Source: Ostrinia nubilalis
Lineage: Eukaryota; Arthropoda; Insecta; Lepidoptera; Crambidae
DNA: 64,000 bases
Direction of reading: 5' to 3'
Assembly: GCF_963855985.1 (NCBI RefSeq)
Contig: NC_087095.1
Coordinates: 10,798,001-10,862,000 of the forward strand
Position numbers and translations under genes: made by a program. The notes beneath the pieces were generated by a model, which had not been told where the DNA came from, ran no database searches, and saw only the letters and a list, made by a program, of their open reading frames with translations. Below, one piece after another: positions 44,601 to 59,600 of the stretch. Position 1 is the stretch's first letter; the number at the start of each line of letters is the position of its first letter.

Positions 44601-47600
44601 GCTGCGTGCGCTCGCCTAACAATGCATAGTAATGCATGACGGTCATGCCGCGGGCACCTGCTTGCGCTGTATATACAAAAACTCATTTTCGCTCGAGAGT
44701 TTTGGCGGAGGCCCTTGAGTTCGTGGGAGTAGTCTTGAGGAAAAGCTCCTTCTCCCACGGCCAGTGGCATGCTAGAAGCTTGGTGATTCTAGCACCCGTA
44801 GGAAAATAAAAAAAAAGTTTACCAATAATACTGCGGTAGGTGTAGTTTTCGATTTCGTAGTAAAAAGATAATACCACCGAGTAACTTTCACCGGATCAAA
44901 GGCCGAGCTGCATATTCATAAAATATAAGAAAAATTTATTTTCATGTTTATTTAACCTTTAAGATTTTTATATTTTATAAGTATTCAAACATTTAGATAA
45001 TAACGTTAAAAACATTTAAAAATCGTATGAGAACGTTTTCGACTTCTCCGCGGACGAAGTCGCGGGCAAAAGCTATTTGTAAAATAATTAGACTAAATTA
45101 TTAAAAGTGCCTACCCAAAGTCATTATTCCACGCGGACGAAGTCGCGGGCACAGCTAGTCAATCATATTCATAATCAGTTCATTTTTTTACTCTAAATTA
45201 GTCGACAATCATAATTATTATTATATCGCTAAATGGCATTTGGTTAAAGCTTTGAAGATTGAAGTAGGTACTTTAATGTGTTTAACTCGACAATGATAAA
45301 TAACTTGTACCATTTGTTCCTCAACAACGTATATTTTAGCCTTGGCCTGTGCTTCTAACTCTGATTTGGTTATCCAACGTTACAAATTGCTTTCCTGTGG
45401 AGCACTCTCCAAATACCACACGCCCGAGGGGACTTCTCTTCACAAGTTTGCCCAAGCTTGATTTATTTCGGTTACTACAAAGGTTAGACTTATGTAAGTT
45501 GTGCAACTTGCTTTATTGTGCAGCCCACATTCCTCAATTAATAATAAAACAATTTAATATGGAAATTTCCACCTATGCAGAAACAAAAATGTATTATTTA
45601 TATGCAGTACCAGCAGCATGGACTATGGTGGATTGTATAAGTGCACCTGAAACACAAAAAGTAACTCTTAGGCTGCAGCTGTAGCGTAGTAGGTCTGTAC
45701 TCATTTTTCAATTAAATAAACCTAATGTCGTATTTCATTACCATCACCTTTTCGCGTGATATTTTATTGATAAACGATGCCTATTCTTTGATTAGAGTAC
45801 TTAGTTGTAATTTCTCAATTGAAACCGTGACCGGTAACCCGAGGTGATCTTTGCACCTTAGGAATGTAATAATTTGGCCCCGGGCGGGTGCCAATATTGA
45901 AGTATTCGATAACAAACTTTACAAGTAATCCTCTGATTTCTCCTCGGCAATGAGTAACGCTATTAGGTATCTTCTTACTAAACCCAGATGTGAATAAAAT
46001 TTTTAACGTTGATATTTTTGTTCATAACTCAAAACTAAAAATATGGAATCACAAGAGGATCGATATGTTATGGGAAAACAGTTTAATTCAAAATCGATGA
46101 GAACCGGACATGGATAATCCATTGGATAACCATTAGCGGAATAACTTGATTTCACACTTGTTAGAGACTGTCAATCACTGGACATTCTGGACAATGCCTA
46201 GGTATTGTTTTGACCTTGGTCTATTTTGTCGTCAAATGTACAGACAACAGCATAATTAAGCTAAACAATGTGGCACCAAAATTAGTTTCAATAAGTGCTA
46301 TTTTGAGCGAAAATTTATAATGTAGCGCTATCGACTGTACCACGTCTTTGAGCTATCCGGTAAAAGCACATGGTAAATAATATCTTTGACAATGTGTTTA
46401 CTGACTCTTTGACTATCCGATTTGTGTGAACATGTGTTTATGCTACTCTACCTTGGGCTAAAACATTATCCTAAGCGATATTGCCGCCAGCTCAAGCGTG
46501 CAAAGCGAACAATGCCTTCAAACCACCATCTTGCGAGAATACAACTTACGTACACGAGATTATAAACGAAGCTGAAACTAAATACGCCAATCATCCTCCG
46601 AGTAGTAGTTTAAGTCTGAATGACCCAGACGACACTGCAAATCACCACCATTGTGAGTCTGCGGATCTATATTCAAATATATCGTGGCGACATTAAGGAA
46701 GTGAAAGACTTCAGATTAGATAATAGTCTGTCGATATTAGCACCAGAAAGATACAAATACGAGTTTTTGAATGGGCATGAATGGGTTGTTCGAGCTTAAT
46801 CTAATGCGCGACACCAGACTGGGTGGCGACCGATTAATTATGCATAAGACATGTTATTTTTATCTCTAATTTTCATCAGCCTCATTTCTTTCAATTAATT
46901 AATAGTTACGACATTGATGCCCTACACACATGTGACTTATGAAACGTGTCTTAACAAGCATGAATAAATTAATTTTGTAACGGCAAAATAACTAAGTATT
47001 AAACTAAGTATTCGTCTGATAGAAGATCACCGAACGAAGCAAGAACGCGATGACACTGTTGATTTTCTGTAAGAGAAATAAGGCTAAATTTCATTGAATC
47101 AAAAGCTCTACCCACACATCTACAACTTAACTACGAATTTACGCTCAATGCACCATTCATTCAATTCATTACTCAATAAGGTTGGCTAATTAGGCCGTAG
47201 CGTAAAGACAATGAGGCGTATTCAGATAAGCGCCGAACCTCTTTGATAACTAACGATCGTGCATTGTAACGCATTGTACATTCTAGGGCAAACAACAATT
47301 CTCAAACATAACTAGGCTTAATAATAAGATGTCGCAAACCGCAGATATTGACCAGAGTCAAGTGGAAGAGAACAAAGTGTTCTCTCACGGGTATCCCGCA
47401 AATGAGCCAAATTACATTTAGTGATAAGCACAACAATGTGAGTGAACAAACACTGACAACTTTGGTTTCGTTAGTATGTGAATTTTAATATTAACTGACT
47501 AATTATTACCTTGAAATAGTAAAATACATATTAAATCAAAGTCAATAATGTTCCAAATTCTTACCAATTTGTGATTTTTATTCTCTAGTAGTTATCACTT

Positions 47601-50600
47601 TTATATACTTACTTAAGTAATATTTTTTTAAAACACTTGAATCTGAAAATTTAATAAATTCAGTTTGGTTCAGATCGTATGGATATTAATCAAATGGAAT
47701 GATATTAATACCAGAGTAAATACAAATGAGTATTTACTCTGGTAATACCATTTGCTATAGGTACGTTTGCTGGAACATGCGTATTGCAATCTCGGCACCA
47801 TGACTTTTGTATGATCGTGTCGTGACAACGTTAGATCTGGTTGAACCAATTCCTGACTTTGATATATTATTATGATTCATGGACAGCATTGACCGATATA
47901 ACGGCGATGAGCTAACTCAAGTTACTATTATAAATAACGCGGGTCATATCTGTCACACGACCGATATGTAGAGCCTATTTACCGATATGGTAACGAGCCC
48001 ATATTTAGACAGACAAAGTAACGAACTCCAAGCAGGTACAATTTATTCTCATTTCGATGCAGAGGCGTTATGCTAAAGAAATATGTTTGATTAATATGTC
48101 ACTTTTACGATATGGTTAATAATGGATAATGATCTTAAGGCTATTTACATAATACATAACTATTTAGTAAAGTTAGATGAAAAAGATTCAAAACTTTAAT
48201 AATATGAACCTGATTTAAACAGCATTTTGAAAATGCTATATTATAGGTAGTTACTTGTATCCTCTGGAGCTTATTATATGTTATGGAACAAAGAAGCTGC
48301 TGTCATGTACAAGCAATACTCATTTCTGTTCATTATATTCGCCAGCGTCATTACTGAAAATTGCACTCGTTCCGCCAGCGATGGAATTAGCCCCACAATA
48401 CATTTACTACAAGGGCCTTTCCCTGATAGGTCACGGGCCTGTCTAATCATACGTATAGAGCCAGTTTAAGGTAGAGTTTACAATCTCGGAAATAGCTACG
48501 TAACCAAACATTACAAAATAGACTTTAAAAAATAACATTATATTTTAAATTAAAACTTAGGTAGGTATACGAGTATACTCATATTTCACAAATATTAGAA
48601 CCATCTACAAAATTCAAAGTTACACAACCAAATTGGTAAACAAAGTAGGTATCTATGTTGATAATTATTTACTCAAACAGGTTGAACTGTGTCAGTAACC
48701 TCAACATTATTTCACTTTGCAATCTAAGATAAGATCTTATCAATAAAGACATAAACAGTTCGGTTTCAATGTTATTCGGCGTTGTTTGTTTGTAAAATAT
48801 GTAGTTAGTTTCTTTTGGCTCTGTCTATAAATACTTTTATGATAGACTGCCGACGGATCGCGGAGCCATCCCGGGCCAGTCACGCGAGCATGCTGTTAGA
48901 TAAGCTTCTGTTGCCGTTTTCTCACGCTGGAAACTTTAGCAATATGTGTCAGCTCACTGAATACTGTTTCCTTTACTAAATCATCTTCTGACATAATAAT
49001 AACGATGTTATTTAGCAAGAATGTTGCCTGGTAAAATTTCTGCACTGACTGAGCAATTATAAATTTTCAGTTTTGCATATTTCCTGATTGTATTGCAAGC
49101 TATCATTACTGCTTTTACATATGGCGGTGTTTGAAAGGTGTTTCTCAATTGCCGCGATCATGGCATTAATTTCTGCGTTAGTTACATGCATAGCACAACA
49201 TTATGCACAATTCGAGAAATACCAATTCACGCAAATTCTGCACGTTGTGATGACGTAAACTTTCACTGTGCCGCGCCAGGTGACTGTCAACTGCTTTGAA
49301 GCATCTCTATCAAACAAAATAACTCCACTAGGTACTTGTAGGCACCTAATAAACCACAATATTTTTATAACATTGCAATAAAGATATAGCAATCACAGTT
49401 TAACCTAATTATGGTATGGCACAGTTAAATTGACCTTTTTCATATTGATTTATAAATATTTATGATAACATATTTCATAATGATCTCTAATTATTTACCT
49501 CTTATTGATAGATAACATTTCATAATTAGTAGCAGTTATGTAACGTACGATATGGGCTTAGACAAGTTCATATCCGCTTTTAGACTCGTCTATCTGAACG
49601 AAAGCGTATTTTTCGTATGCATATTCATTGGGATCTCATACTATCATGGTCCAGTCCTCTGTTTTGAATTCAAATTCGTACATTAAAGACTTAAGATGGC
49701 GTGTAATAAATTGATTACAATCTTAAAAGATAATGACAGCTTTTTGTGTAACATTAGTCACTGCTTTGTTGGGTTAATAGCGTTTTTACGCTCACAACAC
49801 GGGGTTTCCGAGTTTCACAATTAAAAGAAGGTAGGTAGGTTGTTTACTCGCAGTCGGTATCGGTGCATCGCATGCGGCGGGTCACGGAGGGAGAGCGCTG
49901 CGCCGGCGCTGCCCTCACGACAGCATCTTTTATGCATGCCTATTATTTAGGTATTACAAAGCGATGCCGACCGGTGCGATAGATACGTGCACCACATTAA
50001 ATTCATTTCTCGCTTTCTTTGGGAAAGGATCTTTCACCACACGTTTTGTGCTCTCATCAACTGCTACGAGCTATGAGAGTATTCGTAACGTATACCTACT
50101 TTTTGTTACAAAGCTTTTTATCAGTGTAATATTGGTTGCAGTTTTACTATTTACTATCTAAACCGTAATAACAATAGTACTTAAGTAGTTAAGTGCTACG
50201 ACAATACAATAAGGCTCTGGCTAGTGTACCTATGTAGAAATAATAACGCTATCACCATGTAACTTTAATTAATTAGGATTCTTTGGTTCGTGTAGAGTCC
50301 AATTAAGAGAAATATTATGGAGTTATGGATCACCGCAGTTTATGATTGTTAAGTCATAGTTCACACATCAGCAATCGGCATTAATTACTTATTCATTTGT
50401 AATAAATTTACGCAAGGAATTTCGTAAAAAACCCGCGGTGAGTTGCCTCTGAAGTAATTACTTAAACTGTTTTGATATATGCAAATTGAGTGATAAGCAT
50501 AACGGTTAGAGAAATTCATGCGCCTACAATCGTTGAACGGTTATGCTATTGTTAAGTTGAAGCAAGATATTATCGTCTCCACGGCAAACCAATATCTGCT

Positions 50601-53600
50601 AAACAACTCTGTCCTACCGGTTACACGGAGTTGAAAATGGTACAATAAAGTATGGAGCATTTTTGTGTAAAAAGTTTTTTAAACCATAGTTGGGAAGCTC
50701 ATCTGATGGAAAGTGAAGATTATAATGTCCGATAAGGATCAATCAAGTAGATTCTCAAAATCTTTAACAAACCGAAAACGAAACATGGCGCGTGTTATAA
50801 ATGCTTTCAGCTTATTAAATACTTACATCATGCAAATTAAGTTATATTACATTTTAATTCCAGTAAATCTCTATGATGAATAATTGAATCACATGTGCTC
50901 ATTATGCCATAATTTACTTCGCGGTATGCCACAAAGTGAATTTCGTAAGAAGCATTACCGCACTCTATCATGTTGTTGTAGCAGCTCTACTATGACTTAA
51001 GGGCTGTAATTAATGCAGGTTTTACACGGGGCAGTGAAAATGCTCTAAGATGTTAAACATTAAGTACCTACTTCTGATGGGTACTTTGTTTGTTCATTAC
51101 TTACTCGTTATGATTTCAGTCTATGGCCGAAATTCCCAAAATGTAGGAATTGGCAACCATTGTTGTAATAATTTGATTTTTTCATTTTTTATTACGGTCA
51201 AACCGATTTGCACACAAAAAGATTGATGATGAACAAAAGACGAACGACTTACTACCTATAGTGCCATAATTTCGTAGCATTAGATAATCGTAGCATCTGA
51301 GCTACGTAATTTCACATACTAATGATACTATTCCAAGCTTTATCCTATATCAAACATTAGTTTGTCATGCATCATCACTCTAAATAGACAATATTTTGGA
51401 CCTGAGTTGAGTAGTCCCCTGCCCGCGCCTGGGGCGGCGTGTTGCACGGTGCACGTAGAAAGCCTCGCAAATTATGCCGCACATTGACAAACGCTTTGTT
51501 TTATTGCTCGTAACGCTGCGGCCTACTTACTAAATATTTCCTATTTAGGTATATTTTCCAATTTCTGCTTGCTTTTACCTGTTACGTTGTTGAAGTCTCC
51601 TTAGTATATTAATACTACCACGTCTTCCAAAAGTAATAAAACTTGCTTTGTTATACGGTATACCTAATTTGGCAATATACGAGTGGTTGTTCGGTTGCAA
51701 AAACTGTTGGGCTTACACAGCCCATGAAATATATCAATTAAAGTTTTGATTTAATTGAATAGGCGCACGACATGCGTGGCGCAATACTTTATAGAGTAAT
51801 GGAACTTGCCTCGTTATAGCTATAACAAGTAATTATTATTGTTTTGGTGTAATAGCAGGGCAGTGATGTCAGGCAGGAGCTTGCGGCGCTTACCTCTTCG
51901 TGTAATTATATCAGCCACTCCGGGATTTGACCGTGTTAACAGCTTACACAATGCGTTTGATGTCTATGAAACAACTGTCGTAACTGTACCTTTTTGTAAG
52001 CATTCAATCGAGTGGGTAAGCAATCATTCCCAATTTTCTTTTTGTTAGGTAGGTACGGACGACAGTATATCAAGTTGAACACTGTAGGGTCTTATAATCA
52101 TATCTCATATCTTATAATAACAGGGGAGATAATGCAACAAAAATGTATAACCTAATGTGCTATCGTCTGAACCTACTACCTCATCATCAACAGCCCTTTA
52201 CAGTCCACTGCTGGACTATGAGCCTCCTCCACTATAGTGGAGGGTTTTGCCATAATCTCCACGCTTGGCAGGCGGGTTGGAGATCGCAGTTTAAAAGATT
52301 GATGTTTTTCAGAGAGCGCTGCTGCCCATTCTCTGTTTGATGTGTAGTCCCTAAGTCGCCTCTTACGACACCCGCGGGAAGAGTAGGGGTTGGTGACAAA
52401 TGTATTCTACTCTGCCGTCACCACACGGCTCGATCATGTAGTTTATCGATTGTTCGAGTTCATAATAAATCACGGTTAAGTTGGGAAGCTGTACAAAGGC
52501 AGTTGATAGGTACATAGTCACCGTTACCCGCTTTCCTTCAAGTATTTGGTAATTTTTTATGCCCTCCTCCTATCTAACGCATTAAATTTGATGGTAAAAA
52601 GTAGTTCAGAGATGTAACAACAGTACTTAGATAGGTAGTTTTACAATACTAGGAAAGAGCTTATTGCGTTTCGTTACATTCACGTCCATTAACACAAAAG
52701 ATTGCCAAAACCTTATATAAATGTAGAGTACAAAGAAGTACACAAAAGGTCTATATTTATAAACCTATGCTTGGTTTAGGTAGATCTTGTAATCTCTAAC
52801 AAGTCTCTATGAGACTCTATCAAAGATTTTAGCTTTTGCCAAGTCACATTAATTATTACATTTAGTACATGAGTTAAAAATTAAGTGGAGATTGATTAAC
52901 GATGCTCACAAAAGTAAGATTGACAGTCGAATGAAGTCAAAAGGCTCTTGTTACTTCGCACCTTTGACATTTATCACAACTACCGTGAGAAAACTTTCCT
53001 ATAAATGCTTATTTGAAAGCGAAACGCACTCCTAACCAAAAGCTGCAACATAAAAAACACATATTCAAAAATTAAGTTACGTATTTGCATTGAAATGCTC
53101 ATAATTAAGATAATTCGTCAATGAATTAACCGAGCTTCATTAGGGTTCACTAAATCACTGGGTGACAACATAATTAAACACAAAGTAGTTGTTGCAGTTA
53201 TAAACGATCGCTTGCCAGTCAAAGGCGGTGTAACTAATGATTAGTGTCAGTATACATGTCGTGTCATGGGGCTAAACTTTAACTAACGCGTACTATACTA
53301 AGCAAATTATGCATTCAAAGCCTATTCATGCGGACAGAAGACCAATACAATGAGTATCTTTGTCAATAAATGATTGAACCCTGGTATCGAACATGAAATC
53401 CTTTGTTGTACGAAAGGCTAATCTTTGAAGTTAAAAGCGAATTTCCTTCTATGTTGACAATGACGACATGATTTATGCAATTAAAGCTATTGTGTGCAAT
53501 ATGTATGACATAGTTAGATGGGTCCATATGACAAGTTGAGGTACGCCTACAATTACTTGGGGGCTTCGGGTCAATTTAATTTTCCTTAAAAAGTTATCTA

Positions 53601-56600
53601 ATCGCGATTTAAGTTTTGTGGCAGTTGTGACCTACTAAATCACAAATCACATTGCAAAAAATCCTATTGATTGAATTATTTTAATAACTAAAGATTTAAA
53701 AATGCAAGTAGATAATAGAGGTAGATACTCTTTCTATTAGACCCAATCACGGTGATTTATTGTAAAGTTTTTCCTATAACAAATTTTTTGGAAACGATGT
53801 AACAACTATTGATATACATACTTCACTGTCACTGATATACATTTCATTCTATCAACATAATTTCACTACAACGCGTATAACGCATACTCGTACCCACTCT
53901 AACTTCCTAGTTATTTAATGAATCAATTATCATCACGTTATAATATGTAATAGTCTTATAGTAAGTACCACTATATGTAATAATTTGTTCACCTTTAGCC
54001 ACTGAGGACCAAATGTTAATGTTCTTGCACAACCGCCGATATGCTAAGTCATCTATTTTCGGTTTAACGTGGTAATCTGATCTCGAACTTCTCGAAGCGA
54101 AGAGAAGAAAGCAATAATTTTGCCGCAAAGTACTAAGGTGGATGTATTGAGTTTTGAGTCATACCTAGAAGGTGTACGAGTAGGTACAGGATTTTCTAAT
54201 TTCATTTTATTTCATGTTTTCATGTTTTTTTTTTTCATTATAAAATACCAAATTAAAGTGTTAAATGTGTAAGTACAAAACCAAAAATGATGATGTAGAG
54301 CTGTCACCTTAAACCGTTGCTCATCAATCAATATTCGAAAAGTTATATTTTAAGATGTTGGGCATTATTCATTTATGACACAACAGTAGGTAGGTAGTAT
54401 ACATTATTAAAACATAATAAATACGAGTTCAAAGTTATATTTCCAGCACATTAAATAAGTCTAAAATAAAATCTAAAATCTTGAAAATGAGGTTTTGAAA
54501 TATTTTTATTATAATGGAGTCTATGATTAGAATATCACAATGAAATTGCATAATTTTGGGTAAATGCTTACAATTAACGTAATTGCTATGCATTAGGGTG
54601 GTCCTTATTTTTAGACTTTTGAATTATCCCCGGGGCACTTTCTCATTCGATTATATACCTCTAAATATGAAATTAGCTTTTTTGTTTTTTTTTTTGGTTA
54701 AGATTTAGAGGTCGCTACCAGCTGTCAAAATATTTACAAAAAGCTTTGAAGATCTTAAATCATGTTTTCATAAATGTTTTATTTAAGTGTTTATATCACA
54801 TTTTAGGTGCAAATGAACATCGCATAGATAGAATAGACAATCGCTTCTTGTCCCCTTCTCCCCTCAACCCCTCTTCTGTACCGACCATGGTACCGACGCG
54901 TCGAGATACTAACAAGTAAACTCTTATATCTTAAAAATAATTGATTCAAATATGTACATTGTACATAATATCTTAGTTCATAGCAACAACAATAATTTTA
55001 TAATATTTTTTATCTGGCTTTGGCTTTAAAAATAAATGAATCTAACAAATACAGATTTAGTTTTTACTTAAAATTCAAACCTTGGTAGCGACCCCTAAAT
55101 GTCTATTAAAAATTAAAAAAATAATAATGAAAGACTTTCATATGGTATATATTCAAATTACGTGGTGCCCCGCAAAATATAAGAAAAAAAATTTTTTTCG
55201 TAGGAATAAGGACCACCCTACTATGCATATTCAAATAAAAAACATTATGTTTTAACTATATTTACCTAACTATTCATAAAATCCAAGGCAAGGTTACCTT
55301 GATAAACGCATTTTGTATATCTCAAAGAAACATAATGGCACCATCGTCTCCAAATTAGTGCTATAAAATTTCGCATCATTTTCGAAAGTGGTGATTTCAA
55401 AATTTGTTCAGTTTCGTTAGGAAGAGCCTGCGACGAAATCGGCAAGTTCCGTTATTATCAAGACTATAAATCACATTCCGTGCAGGTTATTGTTACATAT
55501 AATTGTGATAGATAGATGGACTTTCTGCCATTCAAGTTGGAATGTCCGGTGACATTAAAATGAGTCTTCTAAAATATATTGTTGCGCAAGCTGACTAAAG
55601 AGTCATAAAGATGCAGCACATTTAAACTTATTAAAATGCACAGAATTGTTCTCGTACAATCGCGAATTTTTATATTTATTGTTATGTCATAACATGTCTC
55701 CTACTCGAATGGAATGTTTATGGAAATAAGTGCCGATAATGAAACACACTCGTCTGAAGAAATGGGAGAGTGGAGTGGTAGAGTTTGCAAACAACTTATT
55801 AAATGCAGAAATAAAAACAGTAACCCTTTACTAGGCACCTAGTACTACTCGGCACTACTTTATTGAATAAGAATTTCTACGTCAAGCCAAATTTTAAAAT
55901 GTAAGGTTCTATAGTTAATGTTGAAGTACACACAATCCATAAAAACAAACAATGCAGTTTTTCTAAACAGTTGCATAATATTTTGAGTTTATTTGACATT
56001 TATGATACTTAAGTACACAAAGCATTTCGCAAAGAAAAACTGGTGTCGTCGCAGGTCGCAGGATTATGTCACGCGTGTGGGTGCGCGCGCGCCGTATTGA
56101 TTTTGACATTCGTCGAGGCTCAGAGCCATCTCCGTGACTTACTTGAGAGGTGAAAGTGCGCTATAGAGGTACGAATATCACATAGGCGGTTTTGCAACTA
56201 GTAGCCGGGGGCACCCTGTCATTCGCTAATTTAAATAATTACCTGTTTAATAATGCTTTTCATTTTATCACGATTGAGCCAGGTATAGAATTGATCTGGG
56301 AATTGTGTTATCTTAGAGCGTGTTTATGATTAATTGTAATGTTTATTTAAACACCATGTTGGGCACCACATTTGTAGACATTTTTTTGTGTAAATAAATA
56401 ACGTGGTTTATTTACCTTTGACTGAAAATTATTAATCATAATCTAGAACTACCTGTCTATACCTACCTACCATACCTACAATAAATAAATCTGCATAATA
56501 TTACATGGACATAATAATATAGGTACTTGTACTCTACCTAACACTCAGTGTTAATGTTTTTGAATACATAGCAGAATATTACGTAAATCAAACACGTCCA

Positions 56601-59600
56601 CATGCCCATAACAATTCGAAATGCTAGATTAACCATGTAATATTGTAAACAATTGCAATAGACCATATCCAATTATGGAAGACCTCTTAACCTTTCTGTT
56701 ATCGAAAATGTTAGCATACGCATTCACCATACATAATTACTGGATAGTGATCAGGAATCAAAAACAGTTTTTATAAGGCTTAATCGCCTCGGAATTAAAA
56801 ACTTACCTCCATGAAAGAAATCAAAACAAAACCATTTTTACAGAAAGGCCAAATTAAAAAATACTCGTAATTCTATAAAAAATCATCCATCCATCAATCA
56901 TTATAAAATTTAATTTAAAGAGAATGAGAAAAGTGACCATTTCAATAGGGCCGACGGCCGGTTGTTGATCTAAGTACAAAAGGCTCGTGCTCACGATACG
57001 GATTGTGACAGTAGAACTAAACAATAGCTTCGACCAACAATATGATTAATTATCAGTATTAGTGGATTGATAAGTACAAGGCATTGTCATAAACAGGTAG
57101 TTGTATAATCATAGCATACGATCACTCTAATGTGATGCATTGTTAATAGCTTGTTCTACAATGTAAGGGCAGAGAGTTAATGGGTGCGGATAGTGTAAGC
57201 ATTATTTAATTATGTAGGTACACCTCAAGCACATGTACCTATCGCTATCGAATATTTTGATTTAATTTCGAAATTAACATGCTTCTAAAACGTAACATTT
57301 TCTAACTTGTAGCTATTTCGAAGGCAATTTAGTCCACACGCAACGCGGACATACTAATTATTATCGTACATTTTATAAAATGGCGTTACGAATATATTAT
57401 TTTTCTGCCTGACGACATTTTACACGACCAGGCAAAATCGAGTCTCATCTAAACAATGAGATTCGTTTAGTGCATCCAGTCCCATGACGAATACGACCTA
57501 ATTACGAAACTATTCGCGAAACTTATCGCAGTTTCTAGATCTAACACAGGCGGTTAGCAAGATGTAATGGGAATAAAGGTTTACATATTCTTAAAATACG
57601 AGGTATCATCTTTCACGTAGAGCCAGGGGGAGACGATACTAGTTGTGCAATCGACTCGTAAGAAAACAGTCATTGTTCCACATTACACAAACAATGTAAC
57701 CGAACGCGTCTAAAAACATTAAGATCGTGGAAACATGGAAGTGCAGCTGTAGCAATCGTACAGAGATCGCTCGGGGCGCCGGCGCCGGCTATGCACGCAA
57801 AGTTGGGAAAAAAGTTTATATTTTAATGGCATATAATCGAGATGGAATGTTAAGGTTTTTCAATGTAGACTTCAATGATTCATTTCTTTAGGGTTATATT
57901 GTTTTTCAGTGTTTTTATTAAATTTTAATCTTATAAAAAAATACCTAAATCCGAAAGAGTACTCTATTGTTAATGTTGGCATTAAAGCTAGGTACGTAGC
58001 ATACGTATGTCTATCTTTAATGAGTCTTCTTTATTATTTTCAGGTGTTGGCGTTAATCTCCGTTGCCTTGCTGTCAATAGCGACGCAGGCGCAAGAACAA
58101 ACTACCGATATAATTAACGACAAAATTAACAACATAGATGAGAAACCCTCTGTAAGGCTTGATCCATACATTAGAAAAGCTCTACTGAAGGCTTTAAGCG
58201 AACTAGAAGAAAGCGAAAACTTAACTACTGGTGCAGACACGACGGAGGAATCATCTACGGTGGATTCCTCGTTTTTCAGAACACAAGAGCAACCATCAGA
58301 AACTCTCCAACCCCCAGAACAAAAAGAAGAAATACAAATTCATTCATTCGTCGTAAACGGACAAGCGGCCTTCGCTAACTCTACGAATGTAACACCGACA
58401 TTAATAGATAATAAAATATCAATTTTAAGCACAACCGCTGGAAATGTTGAGAATCATGTGACAGCAACTCTCCCGACACAATCTACGTTTAGTGAAATTT
58501 TCCAGACAAGGGAAAGCGGCGTTAACGTTCAGCAAGTGCGAAGTATTCAAAGTACGCCTAAAGGCAGTAGTGAAGCCAACAAAATATCTACCTCAAAGCC
58601 AGTGCCAAGGCCAACCACCACCACGACGACGACCACCACCACGACCACCACGACCACGCCCAAACCGACGCACAATGATGATGGCGAAAATATTGAGGAG
58701 GTTGACAAAAGGGACGTTCAAGTATTTCAAGCTCCCTTAGTAGCCGCTTTTACTGTCCATCAAGATGCGCAGGGACTACCGAAGAAAGTAATACCGATAT
58801 TCCAGCAAACGAGCGGTCAAGATCCATTAAAATCATTGTCTGCTACAAGTCTGCCCTCTGAAATAGTTCCTCAACAATTTAATCGTCATACTCTACCACA
58901 TCTAAATGTTAATAATGTACAACAACCAGACTTTATCGGCCAGCAATTGACACTTCAGAAACAATTGGAAGAAAAACAGAGAATTCTTGAAGAACAGCTC
59001 CGGTTACTTCAGCTTCAGCAAAGACAGCAAGAAGAATTATTACGAAAACAACAATTTCTTTTGCAGCAGAAAGAAATTCAAAGACAGCAACAGTTGCTAT
59101 TTAATCAAGACCAATTAAAAAGGCAACAACTACTCGCTGACCAACAAAAACTTCAAGCTAACAATTTGGATAATAATAACTTCCAGTTACAAGGACTGCA
59201 GAAAACATCCCAGCAAAACCAATTTTTAAACCAAAATGTTATTCGACCTCAAAACGCACAAGTTACAATTCAACCGAGTGTATCCTTAGAACAAAATAAT
59301 TTAGTAGCAAATCAACAACAATTACCTAACCGTGAAGCAGTTGACTTTTTAATTCATTTACGCAGTCAGCAACCAGTTCAGTTTCCACTGCAAGAAAATC
59401 ATCTACCACAAGGAATAAGCAACTTTTTACAGCCAAACCCCATCCAAAATTTTCATCAAGGACCAAATTCCAATCAGTTGAGACCCTTAGCTGACCCGTT
59501 CGGGCAGAAGCAAGGTCACCGTGTTTTCCGTCAAGAGAGTGGAGTCGGTAACTTTGGTTTCAATAATAACAATAATAATCAAAATTACAACCGATTTAAT

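Larger units (their letters stand above)
42266..45158 (+). mobile_element. Helitron-like element, end-duplicated and host to nested insertions
   Basis: Begins TCTATACTAATATTATAAAG after an A and ends CGCGGGCACAGCTAG before a T, so the tips agree with Helitrons. The first ~104 bp (42270-42373, with a (TTTG)n microsatellite) is repeated at 42374-42485. A second 3'-like end, CGGACGAAGTCGCGGGCAAA followed by AGCTATT, occurs at 45047-45077. Two starts and two ends suggest one Helitron inserted inside another just after its 5' end. The body is interrupted by a hAT-like element. Confidence 0.75.

Noticed and set aside
45349..45684. 111-codon open frame in the large intron
   Set aside because: No recognisable domain, no codon bias different from the surroundings, no splice context; likely chance.
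46481..46696. 71-codon frame with a polar, Asn/His-rich product
   Set aside because: Starts at a non-ATG codon and has no flanking exon signals; composition like the surrounding intron.
48826..48990. TATA-like box followed by a 28-codon ORF, as a separate gene
   Set aside because: The product is tiny and unremarkable; kept only as a promoter-like patch.
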